Source: a virus
DNA: 25,720 bases
Reading direction: 5' to 3' (one strand)
Virus record (IMG/VR): IMGVR_UViG_3300030116_007454
Location: 1 to 25,720 of that record
In this document: one piece after another, positions 1 through 7,400 of the stretch
Position numbering within the stretch: position 1 is the stretch's first letter
Layout: each line of letters starts with the position of its first letter
Program-made: the position numbers and the translations under genes
The notes under the pieces: model-generated
Told to the model about the DNA's origin: nothing
Seen by the model: the letters and a program-made list of their open reading frames with translations, nothing else
The model's database searches: none

Positions 1-3
1 AAG

Positions 4-189
4 ATGACTAAAGTTCAAACAAAATCGTATCACGTTTATTTGAATGAAAAGTGTCTATTTAAAAATTTAAATCAAGAGGAGTTTGATATTGTATGGAATC
101 GAATATACACCTCTTATTGGAAAGATGAGTTATCATACACAGAAATTACGGAAAACCCCATAGAACTACACGAAGAATCTTCTTATTGA
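4..189 (+). CDS. Small conserved phage protein, 61 aa, unknown function
   Basis: This is a 61-residue protein of a kind I recall from T4-like cyanophages; no function is known to me. Its pattern is a short beta strand (YHVYLN), then a FKNL turn, an acidic helix (residues about 24-37) and a DELSYTEITEN tail. It has no signal peptide or membrane segment. The start lies three bases from the window edge, so its ribosome binding site cannot be seen and a longer N-terminus cannot be excluded. Its stop codon overlaps the -35 box of the promoter for the next gene. The 52-aa protein at 996-1154 has the same layout and is probably a diverged paralogue. A small regulatory or host-interaction role is possible but is pure inference. 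Confidence 0.7.
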   Translation: MTKVQTKSYHVYLNEKCLFKNLNQEEFDIVWNRIYTSYWKDELSYTEITENPIELHEESSY

Positions 190-214
190 CATTCGCTATA
201 TAATATTGTATGAT
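186..214 (+). promoter_or_regulatory. Sigma70-like promoter (early/middle type)
   Basis: TTGACA (186-191) and TATGAT (209-214) are separated by exactly 17 bases. This is a near-consensus bacterial -35/-10 pair, placed 22 bases before the start codon of the glycosyltransferase-like gene. Its -35 box begins one base before the TGA stop of the preceding gene. It differs from the late promoters elsewhere in the window, which suggests host-polymerase transcription of the genes at 237-1977. Confidence 0.6.
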
Positions 215-236
215 ATGAAGGTAATTACAAAACATT

Positions 237-995
237 ATGGCTAAAGGATTTACAGTAAAAGCAAAACCTCCTGCAAAGAAAGCAAGTAAAGAAGAGTGGG
301 ATTATGATAAAGCAAAAGAAATATTAAAAGGTAAATCGGTTGTATTTTGTTTACCTGGTCGAGGAGTCTCATATACTTACTTAAAATCATTTGTTCAACT
401 CTGTTTTGATCTTGTACAAGCAGGAGCAAGTATACAGATTTCACAAGACTATTCGTCAATGGTAAACTTTGCAAGATGTAAGTGTCTTGGAGCAAATGTG
501 TTAAGAGGTCCTGACCAAGTACCATGGGATGGTAAACTTAACTATGACTATCAATTGTGGATAGACTCTGACATTGTGTTCAATTCAGAAAAATTCTTTC
601 AACTGGTATTAATGGATAAAGATATCGCAGGTGGATGGTATTGTACCGAAGATGGTAGAACCACATCTGTAGCACATTGGTTAGATGAGGATGATTTTCG
701 AACCAATGGTGGTGTAATGAATCACGAAACTCTCGAAAGTATATCCAAGAGAAAGAAACCATTCACAGTTGACTATACAGGTTTCGGTTGGCTCCTCATC
801 AAGAAGGGTGTATTTGAACATGCAGACATGAAGTATCCATGGTTCGCACCAAAGATGCAGGTATTTGAATCTGGAGAAGTACAGGATATGTGTGGAGAGG
901 ATGTCTCATTCTGTCTTGATGCAAAAGAAGCAGGATTTGAGATCTGGTGTGATCCTCGTATTCGTGTTGGTCACGAAAAAACAAGAGTAATCTAA
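237..995 (+). CDS. GT-A-type glycosyltransferase-like protein, 252 aa
   Basis: This is probably a nucleotide-sugar-dependent glycosyltransferase-like protein with a GT-A fold. The sequence shows a lysine-rich start (residues 1-20), a beta-strand opening (SVVFCLPGRGVSYTYL, about 34-49), and a YQLWIDSDI stretch. Its DSD at residues 110-112 matches the DXD metal and nucleotide-sugar site of such enzymes. Later come GFGWLLIKKGVFE (about 182-194) and GEDVSFC (220-226), followed by a conserved-looking histidine at 246. The late acidic pair before a helix is typical of the acceptor-side acid in family-2-like enzymes. There is no signal peptide, so it is cytoplasmic. Donor, acceptor and target (virion protein, DNA or host glycan) cannot be inferred. 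A sigma70-like promoter precedes it, and the next gene begins immediately after its stop. Similar proteins are common next to the baseplate genes of T4-like cyanophages, from memory. Confidence 0.7.
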   Translation: MAKGFTVKAKPPAKKASKEEWDYDKAKEILKGKSVVFCLPGRGVSYTYLKSFVQLCFDLVQAGASIQISQDYSSMVNFARCKCLGANVLRGPDQVPWDGKLNYDYQLWIDSDIVFNSEKFFQLVLMDKDIAGGWYCTEDGRTTSVAHWLDEDDFRTNGGVMNHETLESISKRKKPFTVDYTGFGWLLIKKGVFEHADMKYPWFAPKMQVFESGEVQDMCGEDVSFCLDAKEAGFEIWCDPRIRVGHEKTRVI

Positions 996-1154
996 ATGGC
1001 AGATCGATATAGTATCTACATTGAGGGTGTTGAAAAGTTCTCAGACCTCTCGGAACATGAATATTTTGATATTATGGAAGATTTAGCAATTGAATTTTAT
1101 CAGACAGGCAAACCAAACCCTTCTGATGTTCGTACAGAAATTATAGGAGACTAA
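996..1154 (+). CDS. Small acidic phage protein, 52 aa, related to the 61-aa protein
   Basis: This 52-codon gene starts on the base after the stop of the glycosyltransferase-like gene, so the two are probably translated together. The product is acidic and opens with RYSIYIEGVEKF, followed by DLSEHEYFDIMEDLAIEFY and a tail ending in TEIIGD. The order of strand, FxxL turn, E-E/Y-F-D-I helix and TEI tail mirrors the 61-aa protein at 4-189. This supports common descent, though identity is low. No catalytic motif or membrane segment is seen. The function is unknown. The codon pattern is like that of its neighbours, and the reading frame is tightly packed between two genes. Confidence 0.65.
   Translation: MADRYSIYIEGVEKFSDLSEHEYFDIMEDLAIEFYQTGKPNPSDVRTEIIGD
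1145..1149 (+). promoter_or_regulatory. Shine-Dalgarno site of the 48-aa basic protein gene
   Basis: AGGAG lies inside the last codons of the 52-aa gene, ten bases before the ATG at 1160. It supports that start and translational coupling in this cluster. Most late structural genes in the window lack such a site. Confidence 0.55.
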
Positions 1155-1159
1155 ATTTA

Positions 1160-1306
1160 ATGGCAAAAATGAAGAGTAGTCTTACAGGCAACCTGTTTGT
1201 AGAGACAAGACCGAAAAAAACTCGTCAGGGAAACGGAAAACACTCGAAATACTCGGCAACTTCGCGTAACTCGGCTCGTAAAAGGTATCGAGGTCAAGGA
1301 AAGTAA
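1160..1306 (+). CDS. Small, very basic conserved phage protein, 48 aa
   Basis: The predicted protein has 14 lysine or arginine residues among 48 and a single acidic residue (E15). It starts MAKMKSSLTGNLFVETRPKK, continues with a glycine/serine/asparagine-rich stretch and ends RKRYRGQGK. I recall close relatives of this small protein in T4-like cyanophages, where it is annotated only as hypothetical. The charge and low complexity suggest an unstructured nucleic-acid-binding or ribosomal-protein-like peptide, but that is inference. An AGGAG site lies ten bases upstream of the ATG. Its final codons hold the ribosome binding site of the next gene, two bases away, so the pair is likely coupled. 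Confidence 0.75.
   Translation: MAKMKSSLTGNLFVETRPKKTRQGNGKHSKYSATSRNSARKRYRGQGK
1296..1300 (+). promoter_or_regulatory. Shine-Dalgarno site of the 222-aa protein gene
   Basis: AAGGA sits within the last codons of the 48-aa gene, eight bases before the ATG at 1309. It fixes that start and suggests coupled translation. Confidence 0.55.
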
Positions 1307-1308
1307 GC

Positions 1309-1977
1309 ATGTCTACTCTAATTGCGAACCTACCCTCCTATGAAGTATGGGTAAGAAAAGAATATTTAACCGACCATCAGAGTGGTCACGGTGAATTTGT
1401 CAAAGGTGTATGGGTTTCTGCCAAAAGCATACCTGGTCGAGCATTTTATTTTGAGACTTACCTTCCAGAATACGCAGCAATGTTCGATAAATTGCCAATT
1501 TCAGCATTTACAACCGATCCAGAGTTGCCAAAACCCGATATGACACTCCATAATCTTCAATTTTGGAACTGTATGGACTATGGAGTCGTTGCAGTGCAGA
1601 AACAATTCATCGGAAGTATGCATTATGAGGTCATGACAAGGGATTATGGCAACCAAACAGGCACTTATATCTGCACTTTGGACAATTATCATGAAAGTAT
1701 CGATGGAATTGACTACTCAACAAGCGAACAACCTGCTGAACACAAGTCTCATAACCTTCTTGAACTCGATAATGGTCAATTTTGCCTCTATCCAAACAAC
1801 AGAATGAGAATTTATGACAACAGTATCACTCCTGAGACACCAAAAGTGCCTGATTTTAAGGTTTCGACTGTTTATTACCAAGTTGAGAACGGTCATGACC
1901 GTGATGGACTCGGATCTGAAGAGAATTATTTCTGGAAAACGGCAAAAGAACGAAAAAATGACCCAGAACTTGGTTAA
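1309..1977 (+). CDS. Conserved T4-like cyanophage protein, 222 aa, unknown function
   Basis: I recognise this as a widely conserved T4-like cyanophage protein of unknown function. Recognisable blocks are SYEVWVRKEYL (residues about 9-19), GEFVKGVWVSAKSIPGRAFYFE, a LQFWNCMDYGV stretch near residue 80, MHYEVMTRDYG, TYICTLDNYH near residue 120, and DNGQFCLYPNNRMRIYDNS near residue 153. It is rich in aromatic residues and beta-strand patterns. It has no signal peptide, transmembrane helix or catalytic motif that I can name. A clear ribosome binding site precedes it. It is the last gene before the intrinsic terminator at 1985-2012, so it closes the upstream transcription unit. It could be a DNA-, RNA- or virion-associated factor, but the sequence does not decide this. 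Confidence 0.8.
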   Translation: MSTLIANLPSYEVWVRKEYLTDHQSGHGEFVKGVWVSAKSIPGRAFYFETYLPEYAAMFDKLPISAFTTDPELPKPDMTLHNLQFWNCMDYGVVAVQKQFIGSMHYEVMTRDYGNQTGTYICTLDNYHESIDGIDYSTSEQPAEHKSHNLLELDNGQFCLYPNNRMRIYDNSITPETPKVPDFKVSTVYYQVENGHDRDGLGSEENYFWKTAKERKNDPELG

Positions 1978-1984
1978 ATAAGTT

Positions 1985-2012
1985 AAAAATCGCCTTTTTT
2001 GGCGATTTTTTT
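1985..2012 (+). terminator. Intrinsic (rho-independent) terminator
   Basis: AAAAATCGCC (1985-1994) pairs perfectly with GGCGATTTTT (2001-2010) around a TTTTTT loop, and the U-tract continues to 2012. It starts eight bases after the stop of the 222-aa gene. It separates the upstream unit from the late baseplate operon. The A-rich left arm gives it partial bidirectional character. Confidence 0.88.
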
Positions 2013-2023
2013 ATGATTTAGAG

Positions 2024-2031
2024 TATAAATA
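2024..2031 (+). promoter_or_regulatory. T4-type late promoter box, upstream copy
   Basis: TATAAATA matches the T4-like late promoter consensus, the -10 element read by polymerase carrying the phage gp55-type sigma. It lies 12 bases after the terminator and 53 bases before the gp25 start codon. A second identical box follows 26 bases later. Confidence 0.6.
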
Positions 2032-2049
2032 AAGAATTATTACTGCAGG

Positions 2050-2057
2050 TATAAATA
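2050..2057 (+). promoter_or_regulatory. T4-type late promoter box for the gp25 operon
   Basis: A second TATAAATA ends 27 bases before the gp25 ATG. The same 27-base distance separates the late box and ATG of the gp8 gene, which supports this copy as the main late promoter. The leader would be about 20 bases, with no visible Shine-Dalgarno sequence. Confidence 0.72.
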
Positions 2058-2084
2058 AATCTAGCAAACTGTTTATTAAATTGA

Positions 2085-2483
2085 ATGAAAACTAGGATAT
2101 CTAGGTCATTTAAGGATATTAGCTTATCATTTAAACCTCATCCTGTAACGGGAGACCTTACAATTATCAAAAATGCGAATGCGATTAAGAGATCTGTAAG
2201 GAATTTAGTGGAAACTATTCCCAGAGAGAGGTTTTTTAACCCAAATCTTGGCACAGACATCCGTTCAAGTCTATTTGACTTCTGTGACTTCGGTACTGCA
2301 TCAGTGATTCAAAGACAAATCGTCACAACTATCGAAAACTTTGAACCTCGAATCGATAATTTGGATGTTGAAGTGATTCCTCGACCAGATGACAACGAAT
2401 TTGAAGTAAATATCTTTTTTGAGATTATTGGACAACAGTTTCCTCCACAAGCATTCCAGTTCATATTAGAAGCCACAAGATAA
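2085..2483 (+). CDS. 25: Baseplate wedge protein gp25 (lysozyme-like fold, gpW/gp25 family)
   Basis: This is the gp25 wedge component, which sits at the inner baseplate next to gp6 and gp53 and helps seed sheath assembly. At 132 residues it equals the length I recall for T4 gp25. Family features are visible: the start with SFKDISLSFKPHP, the AIKRSVRNLV helix, the RFFNPNLGTDIRSSLFD block and the family's EPR motif within NFEPRI near residue 87. The family belongs to the gpW/gp25 group with a lysozyme-like fold but is regarded as structural rather than enzymatic. It is the first gene after the tandem late promoters. gp6 follows one base after its stop. In T4 gene 25 is far from gene 6; here they are adjacent, as their counterparts W and J are in P2-like phages. 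Confidence 0.95.
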   Translation: MKTRISRSFKDISLSFKPHPVTGDLTIIKNANAIKRSVRNLVETIPRERFFNPNLGTDIRSSLFDFCDFGTASVIQRQIVTTIENFEPRIDNLDVEVIPRPDDNEFEVNIFFEIIGQQFPPQAFQFILEATR

Positions 2484-2484
2484 T

Positions 2485-4422
2485 ATGCCATTTACTAAAT
2501 TTACAAATCTAGATTTTGACCAAATCAAGACATCAATCAAAGATTACCTCCGTACAAACTCAGATTTTGACGCTTTTGATTTTGAGGGATCTAACTTTTC
2601 AGTTTTAATTGATACTTTAGCATATAATACGTATATCACTGCTTTTAACTCAAACATGGTTGTGAATGAGTCCTTCCTTGACTCTGCAACAGTTCGAGAG
2701 AACGTTGTCTCACTTGCTCGAAATATTGGATATGTTCCTCGATCTCGAAGTGCTGCACAAGCAACGATATCTTTTGATGTCACGTCAACTGACACTTCAG
2801 AGGTGTCTACAGCAACCTTAAAGGCAGGTCTAGTTTGTATTGGTAGTAGTAATGATATAACATATACTTTCTCAATTCCAGATGATATAACAACCACTGT
2901 TATACCTACATTTTTTCCTGTTCCAGAAGCTGGAGGTGTTAGAAGACTTAAAGGATATACAACATCTTTTGATTCAATTACAGTTTTTCAAGGAACACTC
3001 ATTAAAAAAAGGTTTGTAGTTGATGGATCACTCGATCAAAGGTTTATTTTAGATAATCCTTTCATAGATACATCTACAATTGTGATTTATGTAAAAGGTG
3101 CGAGTGATAAGGGTAGAGGAACACTTTATACAAAAGTTGATAATATATTAAATATAGATTCTACATCATCTACATACCTAATTCAAGAAGTTCAAGATGA
3201 AAAATACGAACTTTTATTTGGGGATGGTATTTTTGGAAGAAAACTTGATAATGAATCTATAATAGATGTTAGTTATATTGTAACTGACGGAAAAGATGGA
3301 AACGGACCTTCAACATTCTCATATGCAGGAAATATTGAAAATGATTCGGGGGAATCATCAACAATAATCACACCCACCATATCTGTGGTCTCTCCTGCAT
3401 CTAATGGCGGTAATATAGAGTCTATTGACTCAATTAAGTATTTTGCACCCCGACTCTATTCATCACAGTACAGGGCGGTTACAGCAAGGGATTACGAGGC
3501 AATAATTCAACAAATTTATCCTAATACTGAAAGTGTTTCTGTTGTTGGTGGAGAGGAAATTGATCCACCACAATTTGGAACAGTTTTTATTACGATAAAA
3601 CCTAAAAATGGTGACTTTGTGTCGGATTTTGATAAAACTCAAATATTATCAGATCTAAAAAATTACACATTGACAGGAATTACACAAAAAATAATTGATT
3701 TGAAAGTTCTTCATATTGAATTAGAATCATTTATATATTTCAATTCATCAAGAGTTGGAAATGTAAACTCTTTGAAGACAAATGTTCTTAATGGTTTGAC
3801 AACTTACTCTAAGTCAACTGATGTAAACAAATTTGGTGGCAGATTTAAGTATAGTAAAGTTTTAAGTGTTATTGACAATATCGAAGATTCAATTACATCT
3901 AATATTACTCGAATCAGAATTAGAAGAAACTTAAATGCTCTTATAAATCAATTTGCTCAATATGAACTTTGTTTTGGTAACCAATTTAATGTCAAGTCCG
4001 AAGGATTAAATATTAAGAGTACAGGATTTAAAATTTCTGGTGTAGCAGAAACAGTATTTTTAACAGATACGCCAAATAGTGATAAAATGACGGGAATAGT
4101 ATCAATTGTGAAAAAAGACATAGTTGATGGGAAAAAAGTTATTATTGTTGAAAATGCAGGAACTGTTGATTACTTAAAAGGAGAAATAAATTTAACCACA
4201 ATTAATATTACATCAACTGATAAACCAAATAACGTTATTGAGGTTCAAGCTTTCCCAGAATCAAATGATGTCATAGGTCTTGAGGACTTATATTTGAAAT
4301 TTAACATTGAAAGTAGTTCAATAAATATGGTTAAAGACACCATTTCATCTGGAGACCAAATATCTGGTGTTGGATTTAAAGTTACTTCAAGTTATACAAA
4401 CGGAGATTTAACACGAGGATAG
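2485..4422 (+). CDS. 6: Baseplate wedge protein gp6 (baseplate J-like)
   Basis: This is gp6, whose dimers join neighbouring wedges into the inner baseplate ring. At 645 residues it is close to T4 gp6 (about 660). The N-terminal part matches T4 gp6 as I recall it, with FDAFDFEGSNFSVLIDTLAY, then NESFLDSATVRENVV and a NIGYVPRSRSAAQ stretch (residues about 28-95). The middle contains the J-like region with YELLFGDGIFGRKLDNESI and YRAVTARDYEAIIQQIYPNT. The C-terminal third is less familiar and beta-rich. It sits between gp25 and the gp7-like gene with one-base gaps on both sides, so translation is probably coupled. No strong ribosome binding site precedes its ATG. Arginine codons shift from CGA/CGT near the 5' end to almost only AGA further on. 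Confidence 0.95.
   Translation: MPFTKFTNLDFDQIKTSIKDYLRTNSDFDAFDFEGSNFSVLIDTLAYNTYITAFNSNMVVNESFLDSATVRENVVSLARNIGYVPRSRSAAQATISFDVTSTDTSEVSTATLKAGLVCIGSSNDITYTFSIPDDITTTVIPTFFPVPEAGGVRRLKGYTTSFDSITVFQGTLIKKRFVVDGSLDQRFILDNPFIDTSTIVIYVKGASDKGRGTLYTKVDNILNIDSTSSTYLIQEVQDEKYELLFGDGIFGRKLDNESIIDVSYIVTDGKDGNGPSTFSYAGNIENDSGESSTIITPTISVVSPASNGGNIESIDSIKYFAPRLYSSQYRAVTARDYEAIIQQIYPNTESVSVVGGEEIDPPQFGTVFITIKPKNGDFVSDFDKTQILSDLKNYTLTGITQKIIDLKVLHIELESFIYFNSSRVGNVNSLKTNVLNGLTTYSKSTDVNKFGGRFKYSKVLSVIDNIEDSITSNITRIRIRRNLNALINQFAQYELCFGNQFNVKSEGLNIKSTGFKISGVAETVFLTDTPNSDKMTGIVSIVKKDIVDGKKVIIVENAGTVDYLKGEINLTTINITSTDKPNNVIEVQAFPESNDVIGLEDLYLKFNIESSSINMVKDTISSGDQISGVGFKVTSSYTNGDLTRG
4415..4419 (+). promoter_or_regulatory. 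Shine-Dalgarno-like site of the giant gp7-like gene
   Basis: GAGGA lies in the final codons of gp6, four bases before the ATG at 4424. The spacing is short but usable. It favours this start, which also begins immediately after the gp6 stop. Confidence 0.45.
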
Positions 4423-4423
4423 T

Positions 4424-7400
4424 ATGATAAGTACTGGTATTGATACAAGAATTAAGATTCAACAAATAATTGAAAATCAACTTCCTGAGTTTATTCTATC
4501 AGAAAGTTCAGGAACAGTTGATTTTTTAAAGCAATATTATACCTCTCAAGAATATACTGGAGGTCCGACTGATCTAGTAGATAATTTAGATCAATATTTA
4601 AAATTAGATAATTTAACACCAGAAACTTTAAAAGGTTCAGTTACACTTAACGTGGGTATTGCATCAACTGATAAAGTAATTACTGTTTCACCAAACACAA
4701 AAGGATTTCCAAAACAATACGGATTGTTAAAAATTGGTGGTGAAGTCATCACATACACTGGTATCACTACAAATACCTTTACTGGATGCAAGCGTGGATT
4801 TAGTGGGATTACCACATATAGAGACATTAATAATCCATCGGAGTTAGTATTTTCTACTTCAACAGCAGATGCTCATACTCAAGGATCAAAAGTTGAAAAT
4901 TTAAGTTCTTTGTTTCTAAAAGAGTTCTATAAAAAAATAAAAAACACCTTTACACCTGGTTTAGAAAATACAGATTTTGTCCCAAATTTAGATGTAAATA
5001 ATTTCATAAAAGAAGCAAGAACTTTTTATGAATCAAAAGGAACAGAGGAGTCTTTTAGAATTTTATTCAGAGCACTCTATGATGTTGATCCTAAGATAAT
5101 AGATTTAGAAGAATATTTAATAAAACCATCTTCTGCAAAATATGTAAGAAGAAAGAGAATAGTAGCAGAAAAAATAATAGGAGATCCTTTAAATTTAAAA
5201 GGTCAAACCATTGTTAGATCAACAGATTCATCCTCTACAGCATCTGTATCTGAAGTTGAAATATTAACAGGTATTTCTGGAATATCTACATCAAAAGATT
5301 ATTTTATTTTAGATCTTTTTGTTGGGTTTGATGAAGAGGAATTTATAACTGGAAATTTTGATGTTACTGGAAAAACTAAGGTTATCACTGATGTTTCGGA
5401 GAACTCTACAGTAATAACTGTAGATTCAACCATTGGTTTTGGAACCGCTGGAACAATTATTTCTGGTATAAACACAAATATATCTTATGACAATAAAACT
5501 ATCAATCAATTTTTAGGTTGCACGGGAATTAATCATCCAATTGCCTTAGGTGATGATATAATAGATGATGATAATATTTTTGGATATGAAAATGGAGATT
5601 TGACAAAAAAAGTAGAATTGAGAATAACAGGTGTACTAAGTGATTTTGTACCATCAGAAAATAATCGATTATCTTTAGAGGGTGAAACTATAAATGTTAA
5701 AAGTATTGGTGAAATAATTAATAATCCAAATACAAACAAATCTCAAAAAGAAATATTTGCAAATTCATGGATATACAATACATCTTCAAATTATGATGTT
5801 GTTGATGACTTTTCATCAGTTCCCCAAAGTGCAATAAAGTTAAAATCTAAGATAGATAAGTCTAGTTTAAAGGTTGGAGACTCTATTCAAGTTTTAGAAA
5901 AGAAAAGTAGTCCTTTTTCTTTAGGAAATGTTGTTAAAGAAACAACAATCATAAGCATAATTGAATCTTCAAATAAAATTATTATGAATTCTTCACATGA
6001 ATTCAGTTCTTCAAAAAATTATGAAATTAGAAGAGTTATAGAAAAAACTTCTAGTATTTCAAATTTATTGAAATATGGTAATAATACTCTTACTCCCAAT
6101 ATTCAAAATGTATATAACGAATCTGATGAAAATTTATATGTGGCAAGTAATTCTCTCCCATCATCAGAAACCATAGTAACTCTATCTCAAGCTACAATTT
6201 CTGGTGTTACAACTGCAGTCACAATTCAAGATTTTAATAGTTTAACAAGAAAATATTCAACAATTTCATTTCCTGATCCTAATATTCCGTTTGTAACAGG
6301 AGATCAGGTATTCTATGAACCAGAGGGATTACCTCTAGTTGGACTTACATCTGGTTTTTACTTTGTGAGAACTATAGGCAATAATAAAATTAAATTATAT
6401 AAGGCACCAGCTTTTATTGAGGTTAATGATTTTATTGAATTTGGTGTTCCTGCGATTACAAATACTAGTCATTCCTTCACTCTTGGTAATCAATATAACA
6501 AATTGATAGCACCTCAAAAATTACTTAAAAAATTTCCAATAAACGTTAATCAAAATACGGGTACAAATGTAGAGACAATTCCAGGACCAGTTGGAATGTT
6601 AATTGATGGAGTTGAAATTGAAAATGGAAAATCTACAGATAGTATTTTTTATGGATCAATTGAAAACTTTTCAGTAATCGGTTTTGGAACTAATTATGAT
6701 GTAATCAATCCACCTGATATTGAAATTGGATCTGTATCTTCAGCATCAACACAAGCATTGGTTAGTCCTGTAATAGATGGAGATATAAGAGAGATACAAG
6801 TTGATCCACAAAATTTTGATATAGAAGATGTGATTTCAATTCAATTAACTGGAGGTAATAGTGGGGAAGCAGTTCTTCAACCAGTTCTTCGTAGGAGAAA
6901 TAGGGAGTTAGAATTTAGTGGAGTTACAACTGCTTTTGGTGGAGGAATCGATACATTTTCAGAAACAATAACATTTACAAAACCACACAACTTAGTAAGT
7001 GGACAAATTTTAGTTTATGATAGAAATAAAAATACACAACTAGGGATAGGAACTTTTAAAGGTAGTAATTTGAGTGACTCTGAAAGTTTGATCGATGGAC
7101 AACAATATTGGCCAGAAGTTGTTGGATTATCAACAATTAGACTTTATAGAAATCAAACTGATTATCTAACTGGTATTAACACAATTGGATTTACAGAAAT
7201 TGCAAAAAATGGAATACATAAATTTAAATTAAAAGATGCTAAAAATAGTTTATCTAGTGTTAGGGTTATAAAATCAGGAAAACCATATCTAAGTAGAAAA
7301 ATATTTGTCAATTCATCTACTGGAATATCCACCCATAAATCTATAATTACGTTCCCAAATCATGGATTTTTAGATGGTGAATTGGTAGACTATCAACCCT

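Noticed and set aside
199-204. TATAAT as an alternative -10 box
   Set aside because: It lies only 7 bases from TTGACA, too close for a -35/-10 pair. TATGAT at 209-214 has the ideal 17-base spacing.
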